DNA of 64,000 bases from Bacillota bacterium. Its GTDB lineage: Bacteria; Bacillota; Limnochordia; Darwinibacteriales; DTU012. The translations under genes and the position numbers were made by a program. Shown here piece by piece: positions 37,350 to 46,580 of this stretch; position 1 is the first letter of the stretch, and every line of letters starts with the position of its first letter. Below the pieces are notes generated by a model. The model was not told the DNA's origin, searched no databases, and saw only the letters and a list, made by a program, of their open reading frames with translations. The stretch covers positions 20,604-84,603 of the forward strand of contig DURM01000055.1 of NCBI GenBank assembly GCA_012837335.1. Reading direction: 5' to 3'.

Positions 37350-37901
37350 CTAAAATATAACTAAACCAAGAATACCAGCTCCGATAATAATCTTGATCGG
37401 ATCAACTTTGTACTTAGTGATCAGAACAAACACGATCAGCGCTATGATTACACTAGCATAGTCAAACGACGCCAAGGTTAGCTCTTCAATTCCTTGGGGG
37501 AAAATCACGGTGGCCGCTATAAACCAGGCTGCGGACAAAATCAAACCTGCGACTACCGGTCTGATTCCCGCGAAAATACTGCGGGTAAGGGGATGCTCCC
37601 GATGCTTCTCTAAAACCTGCGATAAAGCCAGAATAATCAGCAGCGATGGCAGGATAATTGCGGTAGTGGTAACAATGGAACCGAAAACTCCCGCAACTCG
37701 GTAGCCAATAAAAGTCGCTGCGTTAATGGAAATCGGCCCGGGAGTCATTTCCGCAATGGCAATAATATCAATAAATTCCTGCTGAGTAATCCACTGATTC
37801 AATTCGATTTCCTGCTGCATCAAGGGCAGCATCGCATATCCGCCGCCGACAGTGAAAAACCCGATTCGAAAAAATCTCCACAACAGCTCCAAATAGATCA
37901 C
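37350..37901 (-). CDS. Chromate transporter family protein, half-size (second of pair)
   Basis: A 183-residue single CHR-domain membrane protein. FFTVGGGYAMLPLMQQE and EMTPGPISINAATFIGYRVAG are the family signatures. It overlaps the first gene of the pair by 4 bp. Half-size ChrA pairs act together as antiparallel units in other bacteria; the true substrate may be chromate, sulfate-like anions or unknown. Confidence 0.88.
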   Translation of the reverse strand: MIYLELLWRFFRIGFFTVGGGYAMLPLMQQEIELNQWITQQEFIDIIAIAEMTPGPISINAATFIGYRVAGVFGSIVTTTAIILPSLLIILALSQVLEKHREHPLTRSIFAGIRPVVAGLILSAAWFIAATVIFPQGIEELTLASFDYASVIIALIVFVLITKYKVDPIKIIIGAGILGLVIF

Positions 37902-38476
37902 GATTTATCCTCCCCCGCTTCTAATGCACCTTTCTTCCGCGGCAGAAAGTAAAAAATAACAATCCCTGCCAGTGCTCCAACCAAGATTACCCAGGCTGCG
38001 TGAATTTCAGTAAACAAACTAATTCCTAGGGAAACAGCCGCGAATCCAACTGCCGTTAAATTGCGAACGCTCGAGCGGGCAATTCTAACCGCAGCTGCGG
38101 CCACCAACCCTGCAACAGCTGCCCGGATGCCGGCAAATGCCGCCATCACACTCTCGCTGCCCTTCAGTTTAGCAAAGGAAACAGCGATTGCCAAAATGAC
38201 CAGCAGCGATGGAAGCACAACACCAACTGCTGACACAACCGCGCCGCTGACTCCGCCTAAACGATACCCCAAAAAAATAGCTGAATTTATCGCTATCGCA
38301 CCCGGCAGCGACTGAGACAATGCAAAAATGTCTAAAATTTCTTCCTGGGTGGACCACTGTCTGCGATCGATCACTTCTTTTTCAATCAGGGGCAGCATCG
38401 CATATCCACCGCCGAAAGTGAAGAGCCCGATCTTAAACCAGGACGTAAATAGTTCTCTGAATAATTTCCAATTCAC
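37898..38476 (-). CDS. Chromate transporter family protein, half-size (first of pair)
   Basis: A 192-residue CHR-domain protein with LFTFGGGYAMLPLIEKE and QSLPGAIAINSAIFLGYRLGG. GTG at 38476 is chosen, with GAGGTGAT upstream; the longer ORF to 38581 has no site. It forms a translationally coupled pair with the downstream paralogue, and is divergent from the HD-GYP gene. Confidence 0.87.
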   Translation of the reverse strand: MNWKLFRELFTSWFKIGLFTFGGGYAMLPLIEKEVIDRRQWSTQEEILDIFALSQSLPGAIAINSAIFLGYRLGGVSGAVVSAVGVVLPSLLVILAIAVSFAKLKGSESVMAAFAGIRAAVAGLVAAAAVRIARSSVRNLTAVGFAAVSLGISLFTEIHAAWVILVGALAGIVIFYFLPRKKGALEAGEDKS

Positions 38477-38632
38477 ATCATCACCTCGTAAAACATTTAG
38501 TGCCACAGCTAAACATACTTCGCGTCTAGCAGGCCAAATCCTCCCCTTGGATTTAGGTCTTTCCACGGTTTCCCAATTCATGATATACTAAGCACAGATC
38601 TAGTTTCAAGGTAATAGGGAGGATTTACGAAC

Positions 38633-39823
38633 GTGAGCATGGTTTTTAAAGTAAATCTTTACTCGCTCCTGATCAGCATCACATCAGCAGCTGAATTAAC
38701 CGAACTGGCAGTTGCAGATCACAGCCAGCGGGTAGCCTACATCACTCTCAATATTGGACAAGCTATCGGTATGCCGGAAAAAGATTTGCAGAAACTTGTC
38801 ATGGGAGCGCTGCTTCATGATATCGGGATTTCCAGCAGCCGCGAAAAGCTGAAGCTGGCTGACTTGAATGTTGATGGCAAAAGTATTGTTGCCCACTGCC
38901 AGCGGGGAGCTGAACTACTAAAGCGCAGCAGATTACTCGCGGAATACGCTCCTATTGTCTATGAACACCACAGCGCTTGGACTGAGCAGCCAGATATCTA
39001 CAGTCCCATTATTCACCTGAGCGACCGAACTGAAATTGTCATTGATAAGAACAAGTATATTCTCTGGCAGCATTACGATATTTTAAGGCGAATTGAAAGA
39101 TACAGCGGCCGGATCTTTGATCCTGAGCTGGTGGACGTTTTGCGGCACCTAACCTCAAAACCCAGCTTCTGGCTCGATCTTGCCACCGATCGCTATAAAA
39201 AAGTAATCGCTGAATTTACCAGCGATCAGGTCACCTTTTTAACCTTCGATGAATTAGAAAGCATCGCTTTCATTTACGCAGAAATAATCGACGATAAAAG
39301 TCCATTTACGTTTACCCACTCCCGTGGAGTGTGCGAAATGGCGTTGGCTATCGGCGCTAAAGCAGGTTTCAGTGATGATGAACTCCGGCTCTTAAAGATC
39401 GCAGCCCTGCTCCATGATTTAGGAAAACTGGCTATTCCCGATGAAATCCTCGACTATCCGGATCAGCTTACCCATGAGCAAATGCTCTATATGCAGCAGC
39501 ACACTTACCACACCTACCATCTCTTGGACAGCTTGGGACCGGAAGCCCGGCAGATCCGCAACTGGGCTGCTTTCCACCACGAAAAGCTTGATGGAAGCGG
39601 ATATCCATTCGGGCTCAATCACACTCAGCTGGATACCGGAGCGCGGATCATGGCGGTTGCCGATATCTCCCAAGCACTACAGGAAAATCGGCCTTACCGC
39701 AAAAAACTGCCGCAGGAGACTATCAACCGGATCCTGATGTCGCTGGTCCGCGATGGCAAAATTGATGAAGACTTGACTCATTTAGCAATTGAAATAATGA
39801 CGCAAAAACTCACCATTGAGTAA
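38633..39823 (+). CDS. Tandem HD-domain / HD-GYP-type phosphodiesterase
   Basis: A 396-residue protein with two HD modules. The first (about 25-125) has LLHDIGISSSREKL and EHHSAW. The second (about 230-385) has LLHDLGKLAIPDEIL, HHEKLDGSGYPFG and VADISQALQENRPYR, i.e. the HD-GYP signature seen in cyclic-di-GMP hydrolases. No sensor or membrane domain is visible. Start GTG at 38633 behind GGGAGG; ATG at 38639 is an alternative. Consistent with cyclic-di-GMP signalling in a motile organism (see fliD). Confidence 0.85.
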   Translation: MSMVFKVNLYSLLISITSAAELTELAVADHSQRVAYITLNIGQAIGMPEKDLQKLVMGALLHDIGISSSREKLKLADLNVDGKSIVAHCQRGAELLKRSRLLAEYAPIVYEHHSAWTEQPDIYSPIIHLSDRTEIVIDKNKYILWQHYDILRRIERYSGRIFDPELVDVLRHLTSKPSFWLDLATDRYKKVIAEFTSDQVTFLTFDELESIAFIYAEIIDDKSPFTFTHSRGVCEMALAIGAKAGFSDDELRLLKIAALLHDLGKLAIPDEILDYPDQLTHEQMLYMQQHTYHTYHLLDSLGPEARQIRNWAAFHHEKLDGSGYPFGLNHTQLDTGARIMAVADISQALQENRPYRKKLPQETINRILMSLVRDGKIDEDLTHLAIEIMTQKLTIE

Positions 39824-39860
39824 TCCGAAACTACTGCTCTGTGTTCCAAGCTCGAGGAAC

Positions 39861-40271
39861 TCAGAGCTTATTTTTATTAAATCTTACCTTGATCACCTCT
39901 CCCCTCCCAGCGCTGCTTCCAAGCGCATACAGATCACAGGAGATGCAAGTGATACCGGGATCACCGGCAATTACCACAGGATTTTCCCACTTCTGCCAGA
40001 ACTTGGTTCCGCTGAGGCGATAGTATAAGCGAATAGGTATCTCTGCAGCATAAACAAGCTCCATCTCCCAAGGCACATTGCTTTTAACCTCGAACTCTAG
40101 GGCATTTTCTACCACTGCAGCAGCGGGAAGCTCCAGCAGTGCGGCGGCAGGATCAATCTCTACAGAGGCCTTTAGCTCATATTCTACCTTCACCACAGCA
40201 GTTTCCGCCCCCGCACCAGCGCTCACCAATCCCAAAGCTAGAGCAGCACCAAAAATCAGCAATCTGCGCAT
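39861..40271 (-). CDS. Small secreted protein of unknown function
   Basis: A 136-residue protein with signal peptide (GLVSAGAGAE cleavage region) and a beta-rich mature part containing one CxxC (CISC) near residue 111. I do not recognise the family. It follows no gene closely; the HD-GYP gene converges 38 bp away. Its ATG follows AAAGGGTGG. Confidence 0.6.
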   Translation of the reverse strand: MRRLLIFGAALALGLVSAGAGAETAVVKVEYELKASVEIDPAAALLELPAAAVVENALEFEVKSNVPWEMELVYAAEIPIRLYYRLSGTKFWQKWENPVVIAGDPGITCISCDLYALGSSAGRGEVIKVRFNKNKL

Positions 40272-40330
40272 CTAACCACCCTTTCTGGTTTATGTACAGC
40301 TGCTGCAGTTAATAATGCTCCCCTTTGATA

Positions 40331-41914
40331 TTATTCGAACTGTTGTTCTGTTTTCCTGCTCCAGTAGAGCCCTTTTCCATCAACTAGGGCTTCATAAGCG
40401 GCTTTGGTCCGCTGCAAATACCAACCACTGCGATCCAACATAAACTCCCGTCCGCAGATTGTTACCACCTCCCCGATTTCCGCTTGATCAAGGATCTCCT
40501 GTAGTTTTGTCAGGTATTTAACGGCACCAAAGGGGTGGGCGCTGCGGCCATCGGTAATAGCGTGGAGATAAACCCGCTCAACTTCCCATTCTTTTAATAC
40601 CGCCAAGAGCTTTACCGCTTCATCGGTGCTGCCGTGGGAGCTTCCCGGGGAGAGGAGAAAAAGCAGGTGCACCGCTTGATGCGATCCCAGCTGTTTGATT
40701 GTCTGGTAGAACCTGCGGTTTTTCATCAGCTGTTGAGCATTCAGGTTTTGAGGAATGCGGACTTCATCCTGAACAACCACTCTCCCCGCTCCTAACGTTA
40801 GATGCCCTGTTTCGGAGTTACCGCTTGAGTGCGGTGCCAGGCCGACCTGGGCGCCTGAAGCGTGCAGAGCAGTGTGGGGATACTGAGCCAACAGTCGATT
40901 TAGATGCGGTGTGCGCGCAGCACAGATGGGATTAATCTTCGCATCTTCTGTTCCGATACCCCATCCATCCAGAATGATGAGAATCACCCCGCGGGCGGAG
41001 CTCACATAGGGCTGAACCAATGGTTTTCCTGTCATCTGCTCAGGCTGCCTTAAACCCATAATCTGCAGCACTGTTGGAGCCACATCCGCAAGTGTACCAT
41101 CCGGTGCAAGGGACAGTGTTCCAGGGACAGTGGGATCAACCAGGATAAACGGCACCATCGCCCGGGTGTGCCCCACGCTGGCTGATCCATCGGAGTTATA
41201 CGCCTGCTCTAAAAGCCCATGGTCAGCGGTGATCAGCAGACAATAGCTGAGCTGCTCCCCATGCGCTGCAATCTGTCCCAAAACTCGATCAACTGCTTCC
41301 GCGCAGCGAACATGGAGCTGAAAAGCAGGAAGATGACCGTAAAGATCGCCAGCCGCAAAGTTGACAAGGGCAAAATCAAAGTCAGCAGCATTCATCCTGC
41401 TGATCAGCATTTTGCCAACCTCGTCTGTGCTGTGCTCGACAAACTTCATTCGTTCAAGCGCAGTGCTCATAATTTTGATCCGCTCTTCTCCGGGAAATGA
41501 TGCTTCCCTGCGCCCATTAAAGAAATAAGTTACATGGGGAAATTTCTCGGACTCAGCAATCCGCAGCTGTTTTAAACTATGTTGAGCCAGCACTTCCCCG
41601 AGCGTTTTCTCCGGCCTGGTGGTAGAAAACAGCGGCGGGTAAGCAGCAAATTTACTGTGATATTCCACCATCGGGAAAAAGGCTAAATTCGGCAGATATG
41701 TTCTTTCAAAATGGGGGAAATTCGGATCCACAAAAGCTTCGGTCAGCTGAATTTCCCGCTCACCGCGGCGGCAGGCAAAGACCAAAACATCGCCATCACC
41801 CACTCGCCCAACCACTCTGCCGTCATGGCTGCGCTTAACTAAAGGCGGCAGAGAATAATCGCTGATTCCCTGATCATAGTGTTTCCGGATCAGATCAAAA
41901 AGTGAATCCAACAT
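40331..41914 (-). CDS. Circularly permuted cofactor-independent phosphoglycerate mutase-like protein
   Basis: A 527-residue protein containing all of iPGM in swapped order. Residues 1-300 match the C-terminal half (R50/R53, K124 in RIAESEKFPHV, D190 and H194, D231-H232 in ITADHG, H249, ending MTGKPLV). Residues 308-520 match the N-terminal half (IILDGWG with D316, GNSETGH with the phosphoserine S367, H427, DGR at 455-457, R489 and R495). These correspond to the known metal, serine and substrate residues; only the Asp after DGR is replaced by Ser458. Old termini are joined by about 8 residues. Expected reaction is 3-PG/2-PG interconversion. ATG start near a weak GAGGTGAT. Confidence 0.85.
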   Translation of the reverse strand: MLDSLFDLIRKHYDQGISDYSLPPLVKRSHDGRVVGRVGDGDVLVFACRRGEREIQLTEAFVDPNFPHFERTYLPNLAFFPMVEYHSKFAAYPPLFSTTRPEKTLGEVLAQHSLKQLRIAESEKFPHVTYFFNGRREASFPGEERIKIMSTALERMKFVEHSTDEVGKMLISRMNAADFDFALVNFAAGDLYGHLPAFQLHVRCAEAVDRVLGQIAAHGEQLSYCLLITADHGLLEQAYNSDGSASVGHTRAMVPFILVDPTVPGTLSLAPDGTLADVAPTVLQIMGLRQPEQMTGKPLVQPYVSSARGVILIILDGWGIGTEDAKINPICAARTPHLNRLLAQYPHTALHASGAQVGLAPHSSGNSETGHLTLGAGRVVVQDEVRIPQNLNAQQLMKNRRFYQTIKQLGSHQAVHLLFLLSPGSSHGSTDEAVKLLAVLKEWEVERVYLHAITDGRSAHPFGAVKYLTKLQEILDQAEIGEVVTICGREFMLDRSGWYLQRTKAAYEALVDGKGLYWSRKTEQQFE

Positions 41915-41965
41915 GTGATCACCTCACAATTCATATCTACCTTTATGCCTGCCTAAAAATAGATA

Positions 41966-41994
41966 TGAAAAAACCCCAGTCAGCGACTGGGGTT
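41966..41994 (-). terminator. Terminator of the cold shock gene
   Basis: AACCCCAGTC/GACTGGGGTT stem with 3-nt loop followed by a U-run on the minus strand. Confidence 0.85.
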
Positions 41995-42006
41995 AATCTC
42001 TATTGA

Positions 42007-42207
42007 CTAGAGGCGAACAACATTAGCGGCTTGAGGTCCGCGGTTGCCCTGAACGATTTCGAATTCTACTTTTTGACCTTCTTCTAAAGTGCGGAATCCG
42101 TCACCTTGAATAGCAGTGAAGTGTACGAATACGTCGTCTCCGTTGTCTTGCTCGATAAAACCGTAACCTTTTTCTGCGTTAAACCATTTAACTGTTCCTT
42201 GTACCAT
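42007..42207 (-). CDS. Cold shock protein, CspA family
   Basis: A 66-residue OB-fold protein with RNP motifs KGYGFIEQ and DVFVHFTAI. Binds single-stranded RNA/DNA as an RNA chaperone. ATG at 42207 follows TAAGGAGG; the longer ORF to 42240 reads through the leader. It has its own promoter and about 110 nt of leader, as is usual for temperature-responsive csp messages, and its own terminator. Confidence 0.95.
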   Translation of the reverse strand: MVQGTVKWFNAEKGYGFIEQDNGDDVFVHFTAIQGDGFRTLEEGQKVEFEIVQGNRGPQAANVVRL

Positions 42208-42324
42208 AAATCTATATGGCCTCCTTAAAAAATACTTCATTAAAAAGTGGAAGTTTTGATCATCGTTCCAAGCCTAAGAGGCCATACTCCACGTGCAAAC
42301 TTCACTGCTTTTTAACGTAAACTC

Positions 42325-42353
42325 AGCATACCACAGATTAATCAGAAATACAA
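42325..42353 (-). promoter_or_regulatory. Sigma-A promoter of the cold shock gene
   Basis: TTGTAT (42348-42353), 17-bp spacer, TATGCT (42325-42330) on the minus strand, giving a leader of about 110 nt. Confidence 0.65.
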
Positions 42354-42372
42354 GTGCAATCTTGGAAAAAAT

Positions 42373-43248
42373 TTATTTTTCCGGCAGATCGCGATGTCTA
42401 ACTTGATTATGGAAGCCATCCAGGGTAAGTCTGCGCCCCAACTCACGGCTGATAGCCACCGAACGGTGCTGTCCTCCAGTGCAGCCAATTCCAATCGTTA
42501 AGCGGGCTTTTCCTTCCTTGCTGTACGCCGGGAGCAGTTCAACGATCAAATCATAGAATTTATCGATGAAAGCCTGGGTTTGCGGCCAATCGAGAACATA
42601 GTCAGCAACTTCCGGATCTTCTCCAGTAAGCTGCTTCAACTCATCGATGTAGAACGGATTAGGCAGGAATCTGACGTCAAAAATGATATCGGCGTCATTA
42701 GGCACACCATATTTAAATCCAAATGACAGTAAATCAATCTGCATCAAAACATCGGTTCCATCGCTCCCTAACAGCGCGCTGTTGAGAAGCGCCTTCAGCT
42801 CAGCAGGCTTAATCGCCGAGGTATCTATGATCAAGTGAGCCAACTGGCGAACATCAGCCAACAGTTTTCGCTCATGAGCGATGCTGTCATAGATGCTGCC
42901 CTGATCCGCCAGGGGATGCCGCCTTCTGGTTTCACTGAAGCGGCGGACCAAGATATCGTTTTCACACTCAAGAAATACTACTTTATAGGATACTAGACTT
43001 TCCTCCAGCCACGTAATCACGCTGGTCAGCTGAGCAAAATGTCCTTTACCCCGCACGTCCATCGCCACAGCCACCGGCCGGGTTTCTTCTGTACTTTGAT
43101 GAATCGCAATCAATTGAGGCAGAAGGGATGGAGGCAGGTTGTCAATGCAGAAAAAATCCAAGTCTTCCAACGCTTTCATTGCCTGGGTCTTACCTGCGCC
43201 TGACAAGCCAGTTACAATAACTATTTTGATTTTTTCACTGATGGTCAT
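42373..43248 (-). CDS. rapZ: RapZ/YvcJ nucleotide-binding protein
   Basis: A 291-residue P-loop protein. Walker A GLSGAGKT is followed by the conserved FFCIDNLPPSLLP, FLECENDILVRRFSETRRRHPL, and C-terminal TIGIGCTGGQHRSVAI. In Firmicutes YvcJ binds nucleotides and glmZ-like regulation is not established. ATG at 43248 follows GGGGTG. Usually near yvcK/whiA, which are not present here. Confidence 0.93.
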   Translation of the reverse strand: MTISEKIKIVIVTGLSGAGKTQAMKALEDLDFFCIDNLPPSLLPQLIAIHQSTEETRPVAVAMDVRGKGHFAQLTSVITWLEESLVSYKVVFLECENDILVRRFSETRRRHPLADQGSIYDSIAHERKLLADVRQLAHLIIDTSAIKPAELKALLNSALLGSDGTDVLMQIDLLSFGFKYGVPNDADIIFDVRFLPNPFYIDELKQLTGEDPEVADYVLDWPQTQAFIDKFYDLIVELLPAYSKEGKARLTIGIGCTGGQHRSVAISRELGRRLTLDGFHNQVRHRDLPEK

Positions 43249-43313
43249 GGCTTTCACCCCTTTCCAGGTTCATAGTGTAATTCTAGTTTACAGCATCGCA
43301 TCCTTTTTTTAAA

Positions 43314-43343
43314 CAAAAAAACCCTTACCTAATTTGGTAAGGG
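43314..43343 (-). terminator. Terminator of the FAD enzyme/MFS operon
   Basis: CCCTTACC/GGTAAGGG stem followed by seven U residues on the minus strand, 9 bp after the stop at 43352. Confidence 0.85.
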
Positions 43344-43351
43344 CTGTAATA

Positions 43352-45325
43352 CTACCTGATGATTTCATCATCTAGGTATTGATTCCACACATTTTCAAAC
43401 CAATTGTCATCCTCGGGAATCGGCTTGACCGGATCCCAGCGGAAAGTACAGCTGCCGTTTTGATAGAGCACGCGCTGGATCTGGCGGTCAAATTCCAGAT
43501 CATCAGTTAAGGTAAACCGGAACTGCTCGGGCAGCTGTTTCAGGGGCAGCTCCCCTTCGAAGTCATAAACCAGATAGGAACCGCGGCTGCGTCCTCCCCG
43601 CTCAATGTAATCTTTTATGGCGCACAGATACACATACTGACTGATTAACAGATCATAGTTCTGGAAACAGAGTCTCAGTTCTGTGGGCGAGCCAATTTTG
43701 GTTTGCTCCACTAAATTCTGCAGCTGAGTTAAAGCTTCTGCCGCTGCCTGCTCTGCTGCTGTTAAGGAGCGAATGTGGGCACCAGCTTTGGTCATCCGCT
43801 CTTGAATCTGGCGGCGGATCTGAACCACATTGCTTTCTGAGCCAAGATTCTGCAAGAATGCCTGGCCGAGCTCAAGCTTAGCCCTAATTTGTGCTTCAGC
43901 CTCTTTGAGAAATTCCGCTTCATTCATGGGCTGATCTTTGTAGCGGGCAGCGATAAACTGAGCGGCGCGGGTGCTGCCTACCTGCCCAGAGTTGAGTGCG
44001 CTGCCGCCAGGACGGTACACGCCATGGGTGCCGTTTACTTCTCCTACCGGAAAGAAATGCTTAAGATTGCTTTCCCACCAGACATTGCCATCCAGTCCGC
44101 CATTGTTGTGCTGAGCGCAGACCGCGATTTCCAGCATTTCTTTGGTTAAATCAATGCCATTATTCATGTAGAGGTCAATGGCTGGCTGATTCATATGGGC
44201 TAGGCGATCAATCGGCCGGCCGAACAAGGCCCCTGAATTCTTCAAGTAAGTATACGCTTCCTCACCCAGGAGGGAGAAATCCAGCTCTCCATCTTTGGAA
44301 CCCCAGCTGGGGTTAGAGAGAAAATCAAGGAAGACGCGGCGGCCTTTGATCACAGTTTCGTAGTAAACCAGGATATCGATTAAGGATGAACCGTAGTTTG
44401 CTACTTTGCGCGGGTCAAACGGCCACTGGTACCCTTTTAAGAAAATAGCATCCAGCATCTTGCCCGGATTCGGGAAGTAGTCGTGGAGAAACTCCCTAGG
44501 ATTGCTGCCGTCAGACTCGGTGGACACATAGCGGGGCAGCACCTGCTGATATGTACCAGACAGATTCCATCTAAATTTAACCGAAGCAATTCCATACTGG
44601 CTTTCGGTCAGATTTTTGCCCATCACTCCCGCTTCAAAAGCTATTCCGCTTGAACCGGTCTGGCTCGGCGGATATACGGAAGTGGCATACATGCCTGCCG
44701 GACCACCGGTAGCATACACAATATTAACAGCGTTAAACAAGACATAAGGCTGTGTCTTGCTGGGATCGGCATCGAGGGCTAGAGCGATTACACCAATGGC
44801 TTTTTCTCCCTTCGAATCGGTGAGAATGCCCACCACTTGATGGCGGTCATAAATTGGAATACCTTTTTTCCGCACCTGCTCTTCCAGTTTTTCCGTCATG
44901 TATTTCGAGGTTAATGGTCCTGCTGAGGTCGCTCGCTGACGAGGATCATGGTCAGTTTTATAGCCCACATACTCGCCCATCCGGTTATGGGGAAAAGGCA
45001 CACCGATATCAACCAGATGGTAAAAAGCCTGGGGTGACAGGGCTGCTTCTACTAGAGCAATATCCCCATCCATGGCGCCTCCTTCAAACAGAGTCTTGGC
45101 CATATCATAAATAGAATCAGGTTCTTTTCCGGATAAAGTCAGTTTATAGTAAGTCTGCTTATCGGAACCGGTGTTGCGAGATGTTCCCATATTAATTCCT
45201 TCAGTAACAATCACAACATCCTCCTGTCCATAGTGAACCAGCCGGTCAGCGGCGTTAAAAGCAGCTGCTCCACTGCCGACTACCACGGTATTGCAGGAAA
45301 TCACACGCAGTTGATCTAGATTCAC
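43352..45325 (-). CDS. FAD-dependent oxidoreductase of the fumarate reductase/aspartate oxidase superfamily
   Basis: About 657 residues. The FAD-binding N-terminus VVVGSGAAAFNAADRL, the IVYATGGPAGMYATSV segment, and HNNGGLDGNVWWESNLKHFFPVGEVNGTHGVYRPGGSALNSGQ match the flavoprotein fold of fumarate reductases and L-aspartate oxidase, with an extra helical C-terminus. Substrate not readable. The GTG at 45325 is preferred: AAAGGAG lies 9 nt upstream, whereas the ATG at 45334 directly abuts it. It immediately follows an MFS transporter gene, suggesting uptake and oxidation of the same compound. Confidence 0.8.
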   Translation of the reverse strand: MNLDQLRVISCNTVVVGSGAAAFNAADRLVHYGQEDVVIVTEGINMGTSRNTGSDKQTYYKLTLSGKEPDSIYDMAKTLFEGGAMDGDIALVEAALSPQAFYHLVDIGVPFPHNRMGEYVGYKTDHDPRQRATSAGPLTSKYMTEKLEEQVRKKGIPIYDRHQVVGILTDSKGEKAIGVIALALDADPSKTQPYVLFNAVNIVYATGGPAGMYATSVYPPSQTGSSGIAFEAGVMGKNLTESQYGIASVKFRWNLSGTYQQVLPRYVSTESDGSNPREFLHDYFPNPGKMLDAIFLKGYQWPFDPRKVANYGSSLIDILVYYETVIKGRRVFLDFLSNPSWGSKDGELDFSLLGEEAYTYLKNSGALFGRPIDRLAHMNQPAIDLYMNNGIDLTKEMLEIAVCAQHNNGGLDGNVWWESNLKHFFPVGEVNGTHGVYRPGGSALNSGQVGSTRAAQFIAARYKDQPMNEAEFLKEAEAQIRAKLELGQAFLQNLGSESNVVQIRRQIQERMTKAGAHIRSLTAAEQAAAEALTQLQNLVEQTKIGSPTELRLCFQNYDLLISQYVYLCAIKDYIERGGRSRGSYLVYDFEGELPLKQLPEQFRFTLTDDLEFDRQIQRVLYQNGSCTFRWDPVKPIPEDDNWFENVWNQYLDDEIIR

Positions 45326-45326
45326 C

Positions 45327-46487
45327 TTACTCATCTCCTTTGCTAGTTATTTTAACCGACAGACCAGGAAGGGACCACTGAATCACCGCAATGCATCCCA
45401 GCAGTCCAAAGGCTCCCGCTGTCAGGTAACCTGCAGACATGCCCCACAGATCGCTGAACCAGCCGGCAATGACAGGACCGAGGGTCATCCCAATCCCATA
45501 AATTGCCTGGAAAAAGCCCATGGCGGTGCTCCGCTTCTCAGGAGCAACAGCGCGAATGCTCTGGCTCATCAATACCGGGAAAATCAAACCACGCCCAATT
45601 CCGTTTAAGGCTTGGGTTATGTAGAGAATCCATATTTTATCAGTAAAGGGAACTGCAATCGAGCCGAAACCCATCAGAATAAATGAGAGCAGAATCAGCT
45701 GCCGCTCACCAATCTTTGCTGCTGCAGCTCCGCTGCGCTGAGAGCCGACTGCAATTGCTAAAGCAGAAAACATCATCAGGTAGGTCAGCTGCCGATCTCC
45801 AGCACCAATACTCACGGCATAAGACTGGTTAAATCCATAAATCGTGACGAAGTTAATTGCCTGCGCCAGTACAGCAAGCAGGCTCACTTTCCACAACTCC
45901 GGGTCTTTTCCCACCTGAAGCAGGGTTTTCAGCTGAATCGGTTCTTTCCTAAACCCAGTTTCAGTTAATTTTGTGCTGAGAATCAATCCGATCAGCCCTA
46001 CAACTCCGCCAATCACAAATGGAGCTTTATACCCCAGGGCATCAGCCACAAAACCTCCTAAAGTTGTGCCTAACAGCTGACCCAAGGAGGTAGCAAACAT
46101 GATCGCCGACATGGCACGCCCGGTCTCCTCCGGCGGAAAATAACTGGAATATAAGACCGTAAAAACAACCCAGGCGGCAGCAGCAACACCAGCTGCGCCC
46201 CGGAAAATTAAGGCTAACCACGGCGCAGAAGCGAAACCAAGCCCGATACAGCTCAGCGCTGCGCAGGCCACTCCAGCAATTACAAAGATCTTGCGCTTGC
46301 CGATCCGATCCGAGTAGATGCCCAGCGGGATGCGGATCAGCATCTGGGTAAACCCGTATGAGCCAACAACGAGTCCGACCATGCTCAAGGATGCCCCCAG
46401 GCCCTCTACATACGGTGTTAAGATCGGCATGTAAACATAAAGTGAAAACCAATAGATAACTGTTATTAAAACGAATAATTTAGCCAT
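45327..46487 (-). CDS. MFS transporter
   Basis: A 386-residue protein with twelve predicted membrane segments and the loop motif GIYSDRIGKRKIF between segments 2 and 3, plus GWFSDLWGMSAGY late in the sequence. Major facilitator, probably importer or exporter of a small organic compound. ATG follows GGGGGGAGTGG. It is the first gene of a two-gene operon with the FAD enzyme. Confidence 0.88.
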   Translation of the reverse strand: MAKLFVLITVIYWFSLYVYMPILTPYVEGLGASLSMVGLVVGSYGFTQMLIRIPLGIYSDRIGKRKIFVIAGVACAALSCIGLGFASAPWLALIFRGAAGVAAAAWVVFTVLYSSYFPPEETGRAMSAIMFATSLGQLLGTTLGGFVADALGYKAPFVIGGVVGLIGLILSTKLTETGFRKEPIQLKTLLQVGKDPELWKVSLLAVLAQAINFVTIYGFNQSYAVSIGAGDRQLTYLMMFSALAIAVGSQRSGAAAAKIGERQLILLSFILMGFGSIAVPFTDKIWILYITQALNGIGRGLIFPVLMSQSIRAVAPEKRSTAMGFFQAIYGIGMTLGPVIAGWFSDLWGMSAGYLTAGAFGLLGCIAVIQWSLPGLSVKITSKGDE

Positions 46488-46580
46488 GCCACTCCCCCCT
46501 GACAGAAACCATTATACCATAGAAAGAGGATTTATTAAGCCTGCTACAGAATAAAATGGAAATTGGTTAGGAGGGATAGC

